Source: Phellopilus nigrolimitatus
Taxonomy: Eukaryota; Basidiomycota; Agaricomycetes; Hymenochaetales; Hymenochaetaceae
Assembly: GCA_021029095.1 (NCBI GenBank)
Contig: JAJOHG010000019.1
Span: 124,001-188,000, forward strand
DNA length: 64,000 nt
Direction: 5' to 3'
In this document: positions 1-12,397 of the stretch, one piece after another
Layout: each line of letters starts with the position of its first letter
Numbering within the stretch: position 1 is the stretch's first letter
Notes under the pieces: generated by a model
The model's database searches: none
Told to the model about the DNA's origin: nothing
What the model saw: the letters and a program-made list of their open reading frames with translations, nothing else
Program-made: the position numbers and the translations under genes

Positions 1-1
1 C

Positions 2-693
2 GCATCGCCGCTGCTCGTGGCGGCTGATGCGCCAGGCGTGGACAAACCGCTTATGGACAAGCACGGTCTCTTCGGCGGGCTGGGCAACCGCCAGCAGGAA
101 GGTGGCGGCGCGGTCGACTCCGCGGCGAAGCACAACCCGCATTTGCACATGCCCGCGGGTCGTGTCGCGTCGCGCCCCGGCGAGCGCCGCACGGAGGAGG
201 TTTCGCCGTCGTGCGTGAGTGCGAACGACTTGATCAACCCGCTCCCGCCGTCGCTCTTCACTGGCTCCGGCTGGCTCGCATACCACCCGCCGCCCGGTTC
301 TTCGAGTACGACTGCGTACGACCATTACTGGTACTCAACACTCCCGACGAGCCGCCTGCGCGTGCCGATCCAGGTTGGTGCGGGCGATATCGCGGTGTAC
401 TATCTGAAGGAGCCGCTCTCGGACGACTCGGCGGGTAGCGCGGTGCGGTGCTGGGTGGACGACAACACCGAAGGTGCCCATTTACTCGTGAACACGGGCG
501 AGGTCGATGAGATCACGCCAACGTAAGTCTTTTGTTCCCTCGCTGAACTGGCTGTTTATAAGTATACCTGCTTAGGGTTTACGTTATCGACCATTTCGTT
601 TCGCGTGGTTCGCATTACGTCGAGTGCAAGCTCGAAGGCGAGGAAGGGCAGCCAGTACCTGCGTTCCGACTCCTCGGGATTTTCAGCTCATAG
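2..693 (+). CDS. 3' end of a conserved basidiomycete protein (5' truncated by window)
   Basis: The frame is open from base 2, so the start lies upstream of the window. Exon bases 2-522 are joined to 576-693 by a 53-base intron (GTAAGT..TTAG) that splits a Thr codon, and the stop is TAG at 691-693. The visible part is Pro/His-rich at first and then becomes a compact region with the motifs SGWLAYHPP, YDHYWYSTLP and IDHFVSRGSHYVEC. Its tail, PAFRLLGIFSS, reads like the end of a beta-rich domain. I have a sense of this tail from other basidiomycete predicted proteins but cannot attach a function. No catalytic motif is visible. The codon-rich, GC-rich sequence and clean intron argue for a real gene; the function is open. 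Confidence 0.7.
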
Positions 694-1269
694 CATCTTC
701 AACCCCTTTACGCCTTTTCTTCTTCTGTTCTTTATCATCCGTTTCATTATTATAGCATCTCTCGTACCGACTTTGTCCGGTTTTCTGAATCCATGACGGC
801 TTGTGGTGCTTGCGGTGTTAATTTGACTCTGACGTCGCGGAGCATAGATGTGTTTTTATTTACGTTCTTCTTGGGGTTTTGTTCCTCTCGTTGCTCTCAG
901 ACCATCGCCGTTCAATGCAACCAAGACTGCTACACAGTTGATTCCGTTGTTTCTTTTAGATAACGCTCACTGGATGGGCTCGGGTTGTTTATCGTGTACG
1001 CGGATGCTTGCTTGCTTTTCATGGACCTTACCCTTTATTTTATTATAGGTAGATATCTCCTAGTATGCCGCTAAATTATCACCTCGCTTTCTCTCATGTT
1101 CTCCGCGAAGTCCCCAGATCCCGAATGCAGCAGGATGCTGAGGCCACGTACGTGTAGATACCACAGATATCGTAACACAGCTGAATTTTCCAGATTAGGG
1201 CAAGGTGCGTCCAACTACGAAAAGTCAACGGTGACGACGCGTTACTCGAACATTTTTTTTTTTGTCATC
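694..1269. other. Intergenic
   Basis: AT-richer DNA with only short ORFs that lack codon bias. An ATG at 1096 opens a frame into the next gene, but the stretch before 1270 has no recognisable protein pattern and contains a T-run, so it is read as leader. Confidence 0.5.
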
Positions 1270-3133
1270 ATGTTTCTCTGCTACGCCAAGCTCGAAGGAA
1301 TTCCCAAGGATTTTGATCACCTTATCGCCTTATCAGTATCTCCGGTGACGAGTTTGGCGCAGGTTTCGTATGATCTCAAGCTTTCCATCGAGGCAAGGAC
1401 GGAAAAGAAGGTCGAAATTATTCGAGTGTATCGTGCGAATCTGCCTTACGTCGACGTGGAAGAGGAAGAGGACGCTATCGTCGATGCATTCATGTCTGAG
1501 CTTCCAGAGAGTCTCAATATACGTCGTAGCGTTCAGAAGTACTGGTCCGCCGACGATTTAGCATCTGACAAAATCCACCTAATCGCGGAGGTGAAGGAAA
1601 TTAAGAGTGTGTAGATCACACTTCTTTCCTTACAAGTTCTCCAACCGCTGACTTCGTTGTAGACGACCAATCGGAAACTCGGACACAAATACCAGACTCT
1701 ATCGACGCTGTCACAGATTATCTCCGGGATGTGTTACAATTCCGAAATGAATCAGCTATGAAATGTCAAGATATGTCGCCCCCTTCTTCGATCGCTCGTG
1801 CCAGCCGCTTCAGGAAATATAACAAAGGGAGTGACAATCTGTTCCACAACATGCGACCCTACAGCGCTTGTAGTGCACCCGTCGCTCTGTTTCACCCTGT
1901 CTTCGGCGACTTTGTTAGAGAGCTTGGCGACACGGCGCTGGCCACACCGTCTATCGATTTCTCTATGTTGCATGAATTCATGGTGACATCTGGTGGCATC
2001 TACTACTACTGAGACTGAGCGGGAGGATAGATTGCTTCCCTTGCTCGACAGTCTCACCGGGCTCGTCTTTGAATCAAGGGTCTTGGCAGATAAATCTCGC
2101 TCCACCTGCATGGTGACAACTCTCGATAATCGCACTAGCGCTCTTCGTTGTAGAGATGAAAATGGAGCTGGGAATCGGTGACCCGATGCTTCAAGTAGCA
2201 GGTAGTTATGCGAAATGCGTCATGGATCCAATGGTAAGTAGCAAGAATGGACAAGAATCCGTTTCAAGAGCTGACCCGCCGTAGTTTAAGAAATTCTGGA
2301 AGAAATCGTGTTGTCCAATGGTACTCCTCGCCATCATGGGTCCATTTATCTGCGTGATGGGAGGTATTTTTCTTGAAAGGCCTGTCATTGAGCCACTTAC
2401 CGATCTAATTCTTTGCATGGACCGGCCAGAGGATGCTGGAGAACGGATCGGAATGTTGGCAAGGTTATTCCAGGCATTGAAGAACGCTCATGACCGCTTG
2501 AATATATACTATACCTCCTTCGAAACTACGTCTCCCGCAGGTTCCCTATTTTTTCCATATCGGCGTAGCTACGTCTCCGAAGGCTCGACGTTCACATTCT
2601 CATACGACGAGCCTGTTTCAGAGAATAAGCTACTGTGGTACGCCACTTCAGAGCAGACTCGGGAACGACTTGTCATCAAGTTCACGAAACGCTACGACAT
2701 TGCGTCTCATGAACTTTTGTCTGAAGCTGGTTATGCTCCTCATTTGTACTACGCAGACCCGCCTTATGATTCAAAAGAATGGAGGATGGTGGTAGTTAAG
2801 TACATACCCACTGCCCGCCTTCGTGATACGTCAGCAAAGGAGAACCCGATTCTGCGTCAAGATATTCACGACGCCATCGCTCTGCTTCACGAAGATGGCC
2901 GCGTTTTTGGCGACTTGCGCCGAGGAAACATTCTCATCTGGAAGTCAGAAGCAGGACGTCCTCGAGCGATGCTAATAGACTTCGATTGGAGTGGGAAGGA
3001 GGGTGTGGCAAGATACCCATACGACAGAAATGACATGGAGATTATATGGCCGGAAGGATCGAAACCAGGAGGTACTATTCAACGCAGCCATGACATATAC
3101 TTCCTCGGTGGACTTGACCAAACATTCAGTTAG
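1270..3133 (+). pseudogene. Crinkler-like N-terminal domain plus protein-kinase-like domain, frameshifted
   Basis: Begins with MFLCYAKLEGIP, which resembles the LxLFLAK start of Crinkler (CRN) N-terminal domains. A segment of the usual CRN header type follows (ANLPYVDVEEEED, then IHLIAEV). After an intron ending TTGTAG near 1662 comes PSSIARASRFRKYNKG, typical of fungal kinase-like proteins, and after a second intron (2234-2284) the kinase lobe. There HEDGRVFGDLRRGNIL is the catalytic loop and LIDFDWSG is the metal-binding loop in DFD form. The C-terminus keeps IIWPEGSKPGGTI. The reading frame breaks twice by a single extra base: near 2008-2013, where TGA follows three TAC codons, and near 2146. 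All parts are otherwise in order, so the gene is either recently decayed or carries consensus errors. CRN-kinase proteins of fungi are thought to act in intracellular conflict or host interaction; the role here is inferred. Confidence 0.72.
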
Positions 3134-3448
3134 TCGTGTAGTATGTACATACGGGAAATTATCTTCAAGGTGACTCGTATTGAGAGAGACGCTTGGGCCG
3201 AGTCGGCTTCGGGGAGTGTGTAGACTCTTTAGCCTCTGCAAAATTGCTACTGTTCTCAGATGTGTTGCCTCGCGTGGATTTTGAAGAAGCAATGTTTATT
3301 TTCGACCCGTATTTTACATGTACAAATATTCGTCTAAACATAGCCCAGACGGCGATCATGCGTTGAGACTCCGTCATTCACACGAAGCATCTCTGTCCAA
3401 TATGTAGTCCACTGTAAACACGAGCTACATGTCAAATGATCCTTCACG
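3134..3448. other. Intergenic
   Basis: Short spacer between the kinase-like gene and the F-box gene. No coding, RNA or repeat signal seen. Confidence 0.5.
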
Positions 3449-5926
3449 ATGCTCAGCTTACTATCTGCCCCTGCGGATGTGCAAACCTCTATATTCAATT
3501 TGCTCTCTTTGCAGAACATTGCTCGACTCCGTCAGGTAAGTGCTTATTTACCAGTGCTATTCAGCATTCTTTCTTACTACTACCTCATCTCCTTCGCAAG
3601 GTTTGTCGGAAAATGAATGCTGATATCTCTGCCGATAAGCAGCTCTGGGTCAGGCTACTTTGCAGCGTGATGGAATCTCTCGGTCGCACACTTGTTCCGT
3701 ATTCTCGGTACTTGGAGAACGCTGACACGAGACATATCGAAGCGTGGATTCGATCCTCCTTAGAGTTAGAAAGAAGTTACGCGACTTCCTCTACTCTCAG
3801 ATCTTGGACCATCCAGGAAACTTTTAGCATCACTTGGGTAAAACTCCTACGGGGACGCTGGTGTCTCATAGCAATGTCTAATTCAACTGAAAGTCGCTTA
3901 CGTTTATTCGAATTGTCCATTGCGAATGGATTCAGTCTTCGCGCTGAGACTTTCCTTCCCGGGCCCGTTATTAACGGACTTGTAGAGGATGGTTGTAAAC
4001 ATATCCATATGGCGATTTCGATCCGAACAAGGTAGGGTGATGTCATTTTCGAGTTGTTTCTATACGTTGACAGGATATACTGTAGGAACTCGTTCATACG
4101 AGTGTTATCCGTTGGAGCATGCTCAGATGGGTTTCTGTTCAGATCGCTGGCTGAAATACGTGGCGCGTCGCATGTCCAGCTTCTTCATGGACCATTGGTC
4201 GGATTTTCAGTTTACGAGGGCGACGACTCGTATCCAAGAGTTGCGAACTGGTACACCGGCAAGATCATGACCCTCTTCCCGAAGCGATATGAACCACTTC
4301 CTTCGGTGCTAGCTCAAGTGCCGTCTCCGCTAACTGCTAGATACAACGCGGATGGCACCTTTGACCCGACACATGTGAGTGTTTTTGCTACTTGATCTTA
4401 AAAAAACGTTGATCTATGACATACACTTGATACAGGAGATATGCAGAGCAATGACTGTGTGGAATCGTTACTTCGTTGTCGTATTCGATGCAGCAGTCCA
4501 CATCTATCTGAAGCCTGATCTCGGTGATTCATATCTTCAGACTTCCCCGGCGCTGCTCCTCTCCATCCTTCCTTTGGGCTCGCAATCCTTCAACCCCGTC
4601 AAGAGTGCTTACTTCACGCAACGTGATATCGGAGAGACTTGCAAAAAATTATCAGATCGATCATCCCCCTTTCCTCCATTGCACATCATAATCCATACTT
4701 TCAAAGGTACCTTGTCCGCTGCGACTATATCCTTCGACTCAGACGCACCTAATATGTGCTCGGCTTTCTCGCTTGTTTATCATCCTCACCTGACCCAAGA
4801 GGAGATCGGAGGCAACTCGATAAGGGCAGCCTGTGTCTCGTTAAGCTCATCTTCAGTGTATGCCGCTAGTCTCATGGTCAACTGCGAGTCGTCTTTCCTT
4901 TCGTCGCAAATCGTCCTTACGGCACTTCACCTGCCTTCGGACCAGCATGATATCAAGGTATCAGCGCAAATGCACAAGTTTCTGGGCAGTTGCTCCGCGG
5001 TCTCTGCTCAAGAACTCCCTGTGCTGCATTTGGTGCAGTGCATTGATTTTGATGATGCTCGCGGCGTTCTTCTGCTGGGTTCATCTATTGGAGAGGTATC
5101 CTGCACGCTTTTCTCCGGTTACGAGAGTATATATCCAGAAAGTCTGCTGGACGATTTACCGCCGCTCGCTGAAAGCGATATTCCGTATCTTGATAATTAT
5201 CCGGTGCGTACCCAGCACGGAATGAGTTTCATTACGCAGCTTATGATCGATATTGAATAGGAACCAATCCCTGTGGATATGATCTCCTACTTAAGTCACG
5301 AAGTTCTGCTGGAGGAAGGCGAGGAAGCTCCTCAAGAAGTTGTCGATGAGGCCTTGCTGCTTTGGAGCGGGCCAGACGTTAACATCGCTGGCTGGTCCAA
5401 TGATTGGTCTAGATTCAAATACCTTGCGAACTGGATGATGCCGCCGCCCGTTTGGGGTCTCGCCCAGCCCAAATTGCAAGAAGGTGCAACCGGTTCTCAT
5501 TATGTTCGGACGTGTTTGCGCAACCTGGGTGATATTGTCCCTGTTTTGTACAAAGAGTCCTGTCACGATATCCTCATATTCCGAGCGGGCCAACGACTAT
5601 TCATCCTGTACGGGAGCTACGAAGAAGAGACCGTCTACATTAATGCCTTACGACTACCCGTTGATCAAATTTTCAATGCACATAGAGTGCAGGAGGCTCT
5701 AGAGTCGACGTTCCAAAGAAGTAACCTTCACGGTCGTTTGAGCGACGAAGTCCTGGACTTGTACGAGCGCTTGGCGGAGATCGCCTTCCGTATCGGAAGA
5801 TTCATGGAGCGAACGGGACGAGGAAAGCTGGTTGGTGCTGTCTCTAACGCATGGAGCGATTCGGAATGGACGAATCTCTGGCTGGAGATCCAGTGGTATG
5901 AAATTCGCGAAGGCATAAAATACTGA
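3449..5926 (+). CDS. F-box protein, about 750 aa, five exons
   Basis: Exons 3449-3535, 3601-4031, 4074-4374, 4436-5203 and 5261-5926 sum to 2253 bases, exactly 751 codons, with GT..AG introns of 42-65 bases. The N-terminus is an F-box: APADVQTSIFNLLSLQNIARLRQ is cut by intron 1 and continues VCRKMNADISADKQLW, the usual F-box helix pattern. Residues from about 100 on (WVKLLRGRWCLIAMS, SRLRLFEL) look like beta-propeller or WD-like strands often placed after fungal F-boxes. By family, such proteins recruit substrates to SCF ubiquitin ligases through Skp1. The substrate cannot be read from sequence. The ATG at 3449 is chosen because it leads straight into the F-box; an upstream in-frame start at 3436 is not ATG. 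No defects seen. Confidence 0.82.
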
Positions 5927-6471
5927 TGAACTCTAGCTGTTGGATACATGTACTCGATAGCAACTGAAAGGGAGGAAAAGAGACAAAGAAGACATTGCAC
6001 TTCGCAGCGTTGCGTGCAACGTCCAAGATGTTTACGTCAAATATTTTTCTGAAATCCTCTATGTTGACCTCGAAAGCAGGCCTCTCCATGCATAAACATG
6101 CCGACATCCTTTAAACAGACGGCTCATTTCAAACGTGCAGCGAAGTTAGAAACGTCCACTCGTGATTTCTTAGTATGAGATAAATAAGCAAGCAGATTAA
6201 AATTTCTAGGTGAGATCAATTTCCGGCATTATAATACAGCAACAGCACGTCATCAGAACACATAGATCTCACAAGGAGAGAAAGCAAAAAATTGCGAGGA
6301 CCACGACAGACCCAGAGTAGTCTGAATCGAGTTTCACGGCAAGAAGCCGTGAGCCGCGAAGTGCACTGAAGGACACGCTGGCGAGCTGAACCCTACGACG
6401 GGCCCTTATCCAAGCCACTCTGCCTCCAAGTATGCGATGTACCTCCTGAACGTGTTTGGCCAGCACGACAT
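5927..6471. other. Intergenic
   Basis: Between the F-box gene and an uncertain ORF. Open frames on the minus strand here have no coding signature. Nothing recognised. Confidence 0.4.
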
Positions 6472-7062
6472 ATGGCAGGTAATGCAGCACAAAAGACATA
6501 CCATTGCATCGCACTCTATGTGCGATCAATGGCAGATTATACCTCAGAAACAGGACGGCACGACTGTCAAATAACAGACGATTACCACCAACAGGACCAG
6601 CGGCCCATACCGCACCAAATGTGCGGGCGTAGAATGGAGGAGGGTTTGACACGCCGCGATATCAGCATGCAAGTCGTGCCCAGTCCTCGGGGCGCATTTC
6701 AGGACCCCCCATCCACTCTCGGCACGGTCGACCTGTCGACCCTGAGGCGGTCGGCCGGCTTCCACGCGTCTTCGAGCATGACCAGCAGCGCGAACGCACC
6801 ACGACTAGCGAGGCCCGTTCTGCCGCCTGGGACGAGTGAGGATCCGCATCTCTGGTACGCCCCTCGACAGAGTTGCTGTCGGACCCGGCTGGAGTCGATC
6901 AAGGAGGACTGGAATGCTCAGACCTTAGCCCGCTCGCGAGAGAAGATGTACACGCGCACCGGCGCGACGGAGCATCTTGTGCGGGGCGAGCGTCGCGGCT
7001 TTGAGTCTGTCGTGGTTGAAGGAAAAGTTATGTCCGGAAGCGCAAATAAAGTTGTTGCTTGA
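6472..7062 (+). CDS. Uncharacterised ORF, 196 aa
   Basis: An ATG-initiated open frame in a locally GC-rich patch (about 6600-7000). The second half (LESIKEDWNAQTLARSREKM and RGERRGFESVVVEG) has a plausible charged helix composition, while the first part is low-complexity Ser/Arg/Pro. No domain recognised and no intron needed. The opposite strand is also open over part of the range (6699-6902, hydrophobic), so the strand is not certain. It could be the remnant of a longer gene. Confidence 0.3.
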   Translation: MAGNAAQKTYHCIALYVRSMADYTSETGRHDCQITDDYHQQDQRPIPHQMCGRRMEEGLTRRDISMQVVPSPRGAFQDPPSTLGTVDLSTLRRSAGFHASSSMTSSANAPRLARPVLPPGTSEDPHLWYAPRQSCCRTRLESIKEDWNAQTLARSREKMYTRTGATEHLVRGERRGFESVVVEGKVMSGSANKVVA

Positions 7063-7193
7063 GCGTGGGAACCTGTTTCCGTACGTGCTCAGTAAGAATT
7101 GTGAGAGAAAACCATGATACGTCGCAAGAAGGCTTTTAGCCGATGTTGATCATTCAGTTCAATAGAACTGTAACTCCCTACGGATTCCGTGCA

Positions 7194-8356
7194 CTATTTA
7201 TTCTGTCCCTTTTTCCCTTTCTTTGATTTTGACTTCACCTCCTCAACAGCTTCAACGCGTGCTTTATCAGCGTCTGCAGTTTTGTTTGCATCTGCAAGGA
7301 AAACCACCGCATTTAGCAATAAAGCGACCCAAGACCCGATGATATGCCCTGCGATGGCACCGTACGCGAGGGTTAGAGGCCACGCCTTTTTCGCGCAGAA
7401 AAGGAAACAATAAGAACTGATATGCAGTAGAATGAAGATATGAGTGCAAATACCTGCCATGGTCTATCCCAATCAAGAGCAATAGGAAAGGCTCCCATCC
7501 ATGAACCAAGTACTGCACCGACGGCAGGGTAAACGAAGAAACGCTCATGCGGTGTCCGTGGTCTGCAATAGAGGTGTAAGTTTACAAGCAATCAGAGGCG
7601 CACGAACGGAGGAATATTTCTGTTTCAAGACGAAACAAGCACGAGAAAAATAAACTCACGAGAGCTCAACGAATAGGCGCAGCCACGTCAAGCGATGAAC
7701 AAGTGCATTTGGATCGGACGACAATGCGGGCGTTTTCAGAGTGTAAGCATTGGGATAAACTATTAATAGGGACAGCAATAACGCAAGCAAATACGTCTTC
7801 GAGAAGTGTCTGTGAACATCAAGCGTCAAACATATCGTTAATTCAAGTCAAGAGCTGGGCTAACCCGATCAGAGGTGCACCGAATAATACCAAAACAACG
7901 TGAAAAAAGAACGATGCAGCAAGAGTTGCTACGAGTGCATCTTTAAGTGTCTAAATCACATGTGATTTATCAGGCTAGGCAGTTTTCGAGACTATGGCTA
8001 CGCACATGCAACTTGTCTTCTCTGCTCTTGAGTGTCCTTTCCACACGCGACTCTGCGTCGTCCCCAAACATCTCCAAACGCGCGTTCTCGTGCTCAATCT
8101 TCATCCACGTCGCCCATGAGGCCTGAACGACGCCGACACCGACACAAAGCCATATGAGCGTGAGCTGCGGATCGGCGGTAAGTGGTCGGATGAAGGCGTG
8201 CTGAGGACGGTCTCTCGACGATGCCTGGGGAGGCAGGGGAGATAATAGAAACGATGAGCGGGGAAGATAGAGAGCAGTGAAGAGAAGGAGTGTCGTGTGT
8301 ACGCCGAGCAGCGAGCTGAAGCGCGAGATTGGGAACGAAGGGGAGGAAGAGGACAT
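7194..8356 (-). CDS. GPI11: PIG-F / GPI11, GPI-anchor ethanolamine-phosphate transfer subunit
   Basis: Five exons on the minus strand (8356-8006, 7950-7865, 7809-7660, 7562-7454, 7385-7194) sum to 888 bases, 295 residues, with clean GT..AG junctions. The product is a very hydrophobic ER membrane protein. Recognisable PIG-F segments are LFGAPLIGHFSKTYLLALL, RTPHERFFVYPAVGAVLGSW, PIALDWDRPWQ (the family signature) and AWPLTLAYGAIAGHIIGSW. A Lys-rich cytosolic tail ends the protein. In the known pathway PIG-F stabilises PIG-O and PIG-G, which add ethanolamine phosphate to mannoses of the GPI precursor in the ER. The start at 8356 is the ATG that gives MSSSSPSFPISRFSSLLG just before the first membrane span. 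Intact. It lies tail to tail with the ORF on the left. Confidence 0.92.
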
Positions 8357-8544
8357 GGTCCGTGTACTGTGTATACACGCGTAACGCCGCGTTTCGACGC
8401 GTCTTCGAAACTCCGACTGAACCCGAGTTCGGGATTCCTTCGATTGTCCATCAGTCATCCCAAGAAATCCTGACCTAGGCAAGTCTGCTACACACAACTG
8501 GACAAAAATCACTCATTACGATTTAATTACTAAGCATAATATTC

Positions 8545-9214
8545 ATGAAAAAGTCGGAGTCCACTGCTTGCACTTTACTTTCTTTACCTCGCAGCATACA
8601 ATCTCTGAACTGGCGTAAGCTTTCTTTAGGGGACCTTGCTTGTCTGTGTCGGGCATTAATCTCAACGCTTATTCTGACGTGCTTCCTTCTTGACCCCAAA
8701 TCTCAGGTTTGCAAACCGCTCTCGTCTATGATATCAAACGACGAGCTGTTATAGGTATCGGTTTTCAGCCAATACGTCCTTTCCAAAGGATCGTCTATCC
8801 CACCGTATTTGCGGAAGGTCGAAGACGTTGCGTCAGCTCATATTTAGTCGTGGATGAAACACACTCTTCTGCTTCAGAAATTTTCCTTCTGGAGACACAT
8901 CGGGTACGACGAAGAGTACGGGAGACCCAAAGATAATTATAGAGCTCTGCTTCTCACACTCGATCAGCTCTACTCTCGACGCGGATACTATCAATGCAAT
9001 GCTTTCCGACCAGAATTTACTGGAAATTATCTTTTGCACGGGTATGGACCACTGCGACTACAATCGACATGCAGGCTCGATAGGCTATCAATATATTGTC
9101 GAGAACTTGTCTAAAAATAATCTCGTTCGTCCTACGAAAGAGGAGAAGGAGGCATTGTTAGATGAAAACTGGGGCGAGCTCTGGCTTCAGCTAATCAGTG
9201 CCAGAAAACCATAG
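8545..9214 (+). CDS. Unrecognised gene or gene fragment, probably spliced
   Basis: A coherent frame about 330 bases long runs to a stop at 9214: STGDPKIIIELCF, then MLSDQNLLEIIFCTGMDHCDY, then KEEKEALLDENWGELWLQL. It could join upstream pieces (a frame with VYDIKRRAVIGIGFQP at 8709-8936, and MKKSESTACTLLSLPRSIQ at 8545) by introns ending TTCTGCTTCAG and CAAATCTCAG. The composition looks protein-like, but no family is recognised and the exon model is a guess. It may be an F-box-type C-terminal part or a decayed gene. Confidence 0.35.
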
Positions 9215-10033
9215 AACGGCAAAGAACTTATTTCGTCATTTCGACACCATTCCCCATCTGTCGGATGACTTTGTCATGCAACGTTTCGCTTTTCCAACGG
9301 AGTTGGAGGTAAAATAAAATAAGACGAGGACTAGGACAAGCTATTCAAGGCTGTGAAACAGTTCTAACCAATGGCAAATTATTAGCGTGCTGCTTCATCA
9401 GCACCAGGTTGAGTATCCGTCATCCATGTGGAGATCAGGATCAGTTCGGAACAGTGACAGTATGATATATTTACGGCCTTCTGTGGCCATTTGTGCATGT
9501 CTTAGAATTTGCGTAAATCCATAGCGCGACGCTGCGCGAGTGAGCGTGCAGAGTCTGAGGTTGATGATGTCATGAAACTAGGAATCGAAGCAATCGCGAA
9601 GCGCGACCAACTCTCCTTGATTTCCGAACCTTTATACTATATTATTATACAGAACACTTTTTCCTAGTCGCTAAATTTCTGTGTCAAAGCGAGCCATTAA
9701 ACGCACATATATATGCAGCATTATGCAAGTCTTTTTGACTTAAGTACTACCCAATCGGCTTTCAATCATCGTTAGTCTGAATTCAAGAGCTGTTGATCAT
9801 CGCCGAGTTGTCCGAATCTGTATTGAGCTGCAACCATGACGGAGCGTGAGAACATGTCAGTAGAAACAGCCTCGCGCAGCAGGACTGAGCGTCTCTTGTC
9901 TTCTCATCTCCAGTGCAGGTCACTTTATAACTCTTTCTCATCGTCCTCATCCCTCAGCTACTCGAGCCAAACCGCGCATTTTAGCGCCTCTATCTACTGC
10001 TTGTTCTCTGATCTTTGAAAGAAGTGTAGCAAG
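9215..10033. other. Intergenic, leader of the next gene
   Basis: About 0.8 kb, AT-rich, including tandem TA-rich stretches near 9640-9720. A Ser-rich short ORF at 9836-10018 immediately precedes the next start and is taken as 5' leader. No RNA gene seen. Confidence 0.5.
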
Positions 10034-11515
10034 ATGTCCACGTTTACGAGACCGCCTCCGCCACAAGGTGCGTAACCGCAGCATACCTAGACCATTTGTC
10101 GACTGACGGACCACTCTTTCCTGAACTTCTCGACATGTTTTGTGCCGTTCTTCGTTTCGTTTTCACTTCTAAAGGGCCTCCACCTTCTTATGCTATCGTC
10201 ACCAAAGTTTATCGTCGGAGTTTGCGCCCGGTTGTGCTCGGCAGTGCGTATTCACGACCAGGTCCATCTCAAAATGACCATCTTTTGACGTGTTTCTACA
10301 GTCAGCTTAGTCTCAGCAATATGGGCATTGGTTTGGGGTGTACGTCCAACGCCTTGCCTCCTTGTCGCTGACTCTTATACTCACTTCTTCTCAGGTTGCC
10401 TCATTCCGGGACATATCAGTCGACAAAGACCATGCGGCAAAGCTGGAAGTTTTCGACATCGTATTGGGCACAATGTACATGGTTGCGTTTGCCGTCGAGT
10501 TCTTTGGGATGACTGCTGCGATAGTGGTACGCTTACGCTTGAAAGCTTTCCAACGTTGTTTCGACATTGATCATTGTCTTCTTCGATGTCTATCCCTGGT
10601 CTATTTGTCCGCATCATGTCAACCAAACTAGCAAAAACTGCCAATGATTCGTATCTACGCATTTTTGTCCCTCGGCACTGCAGTCCTTATCACGGCCACA
10701 GAGCTAATTCGTGTCATCATACATTTTGCATTCAAGGTATGCTTCGATGATAATCTTCTGCGGGACTATTCATTACATATTTTGCAATCTAGGACACTCT
10801 TATTAGCGAATGCATAGCCTTGGCGCAAGGAGAGACAATCACAACTGTAAGTTTAATAAATATATATATATAAACTCCCCGACTATTTGTTCACCGGTTA
10901 CTCTTACCTTTGTAGAGACTCGGTATCTGGGGCCAGACGACTTCGACTACGCTCGACCTCGAAGACGCGACGGATTGTAAGTTACTTCATCTCGTGTTGA
11001 TTTTGTTTTAGTTATTAAGAGCTACGATTGCAGTCTGCAACTCTTCCTGGTCGCATGACTCGTTCTCTGAGATTGCGTGGTTCATCGTCGCGGGCCTTTT
11101 GTCCTTGCTGTTCGCCTCGATCGCGTTCGCATACTACCGTCAGATGCTCGACCCCACATCTGTCGTGAACGCGACGCGTGCGCCGGTGGGGCAGGCGCCA
11201 AAGCATTACAACCCACCATACGTGGGTGGTGGGTTTGGGTTCGGCGGCGCACCTTATGGCCAAGGCATGGGTGCAGGCGGGTACGCCCCTCCTCCGGGCC
11301 CGCCGCCCGCGCAGAGCCAAGCGTACGTGCCGCAGTACGACCCTGCGAAGCTCCCGGAATATGAAAGTGGTGGCTATCTTGAAGCGAGAGACGACAAGAA
11401 GGGAGACGACCTGAAGGGCGGTGCAGATCCATTTGCGGACTTTGAAACCCGGCGGAGCAGCAGCGAGGGGAGCCGCGAGCGCGAGCAAGACTTGCATGCC
11501 GTGAGGATCGTTTAA
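10034..11515 (+). CDS. Four-span integral membrane protein, eight exons
   Basis: Exons 10034-10067, 10175-10243, 10302-10339, 10395-10526, 10632-10736, 10793-10846, 10916-10976 and 11034-11515 sum to 975 bases, 324 residues, with every junction in phase. After a Pro-rich cytosolic start (MSTFTRPPPPQGPPPSY) there are four hydrophobic spans: around VVLGISLVSAIWALVWG, GTMYMVAFAVEFFGMTAAIV, IYAFLSLGTAVLITATELI and IAWFIVAGLLSLLFASIAF. Short loops follow, one with the acidic run VDKDH. The last 150 residues are a Gly/Tyr/Pro-rich cytosolic tail. The layout resembles fungal tetraspan (tetraspanin/MARVEL-like) proteins, but the tetraspanin CCG motif is absent. Probable plasma-membrane or endomembrane scaffold; molecular role unknown. 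Very short exons (34 and 38 bases) are notable. Confidence 0.82.
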
Positions 11516-12397
11516 GTGAGCGGCGGTTGTGGGTGGTTGTATCATTCTTGGCATCTGTGAGAATTGACTTGTTACCGAGAGGAAGTTGTTGATAAAGGAA
11601 AGCTGGAGACTGCTGACTAGAAGTTGGGAGCAGCATTCGAGAGAGATGTTCATGCTGATGGTTTAAGATGATCATGACCCGTCGACGTTTCATGAATGAC
11701 TTTCTCCTAGCTTCTTTGCGGGCTCGGGATAGGAAGCATGTTTTGGATCAATGATTCTTTGGTATTCTTCCCCACTTTATCCTCGTATGCCTGTGTCTGA
11801 TGCCTGTGTCTATTATCGTGTATTTCTTGTCTTGTAGCTAAATCGTTTTGGACGCTGAACTCAGTATGAATAAATCCTCGACTGTATACATTATACCTTC
11901 GAAACTAGCCAACAAGCTCCAGGATATGTAAGCGGAAACGCAGATGATCATTCGTAGATGAACCCTAGGCTGGAAACCTCGTATCTCCCATTAAGGGTTT
12001 CACTAGGGTTTTAAAGAATCAATGAATAACCCACACAGATAGAGAGCTACGGAGGATGCGGTTAGGAAAGAAAAACAAGCATTCGAATACAATTATCCAT
12101 AATAAATGTAGAAATACTACAACGTTTCTACAAGCCGAGGAGTCCGAGACCTCCGCAACTTCAGTCTTCTGCACGAAAACAACACGTGCCTTCTAGGCAC
12201 CAGAGCGATATTCAAAAAAGAAATACTGATAGATATAGAAGATGCGGATGCAGATGCGGATATGGATGCGGCGGACGAAGAGGGCGCCAATAATGAGAAA
12301 CAAATAAAGAAGCGGAATGGATCAGAGTCGGCGTAACCGTGGTACTTCTACGGCTGCACGGGGATGGGAGAATGTCTAGCAGATAAGGGGCAGGCAC
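11516..12397. other. Intergenic, convergent 3' regions
   Basis: Lies between the 3' end of the membrane protein gene and the 3' end of the CFEM gene. Contains a GAT-rich purine repeat near 12235-12275 (GATGCGGATGCAGATGCGG). No gene seen. Confidence 0.5.

Noticed and set aside
6269..6652. 127-codon minus-strand ORF with hydrophobic stretches
   Set aside because: Overlaps another ORF on the opposite strand, no domain and no codon signature; likely chance.
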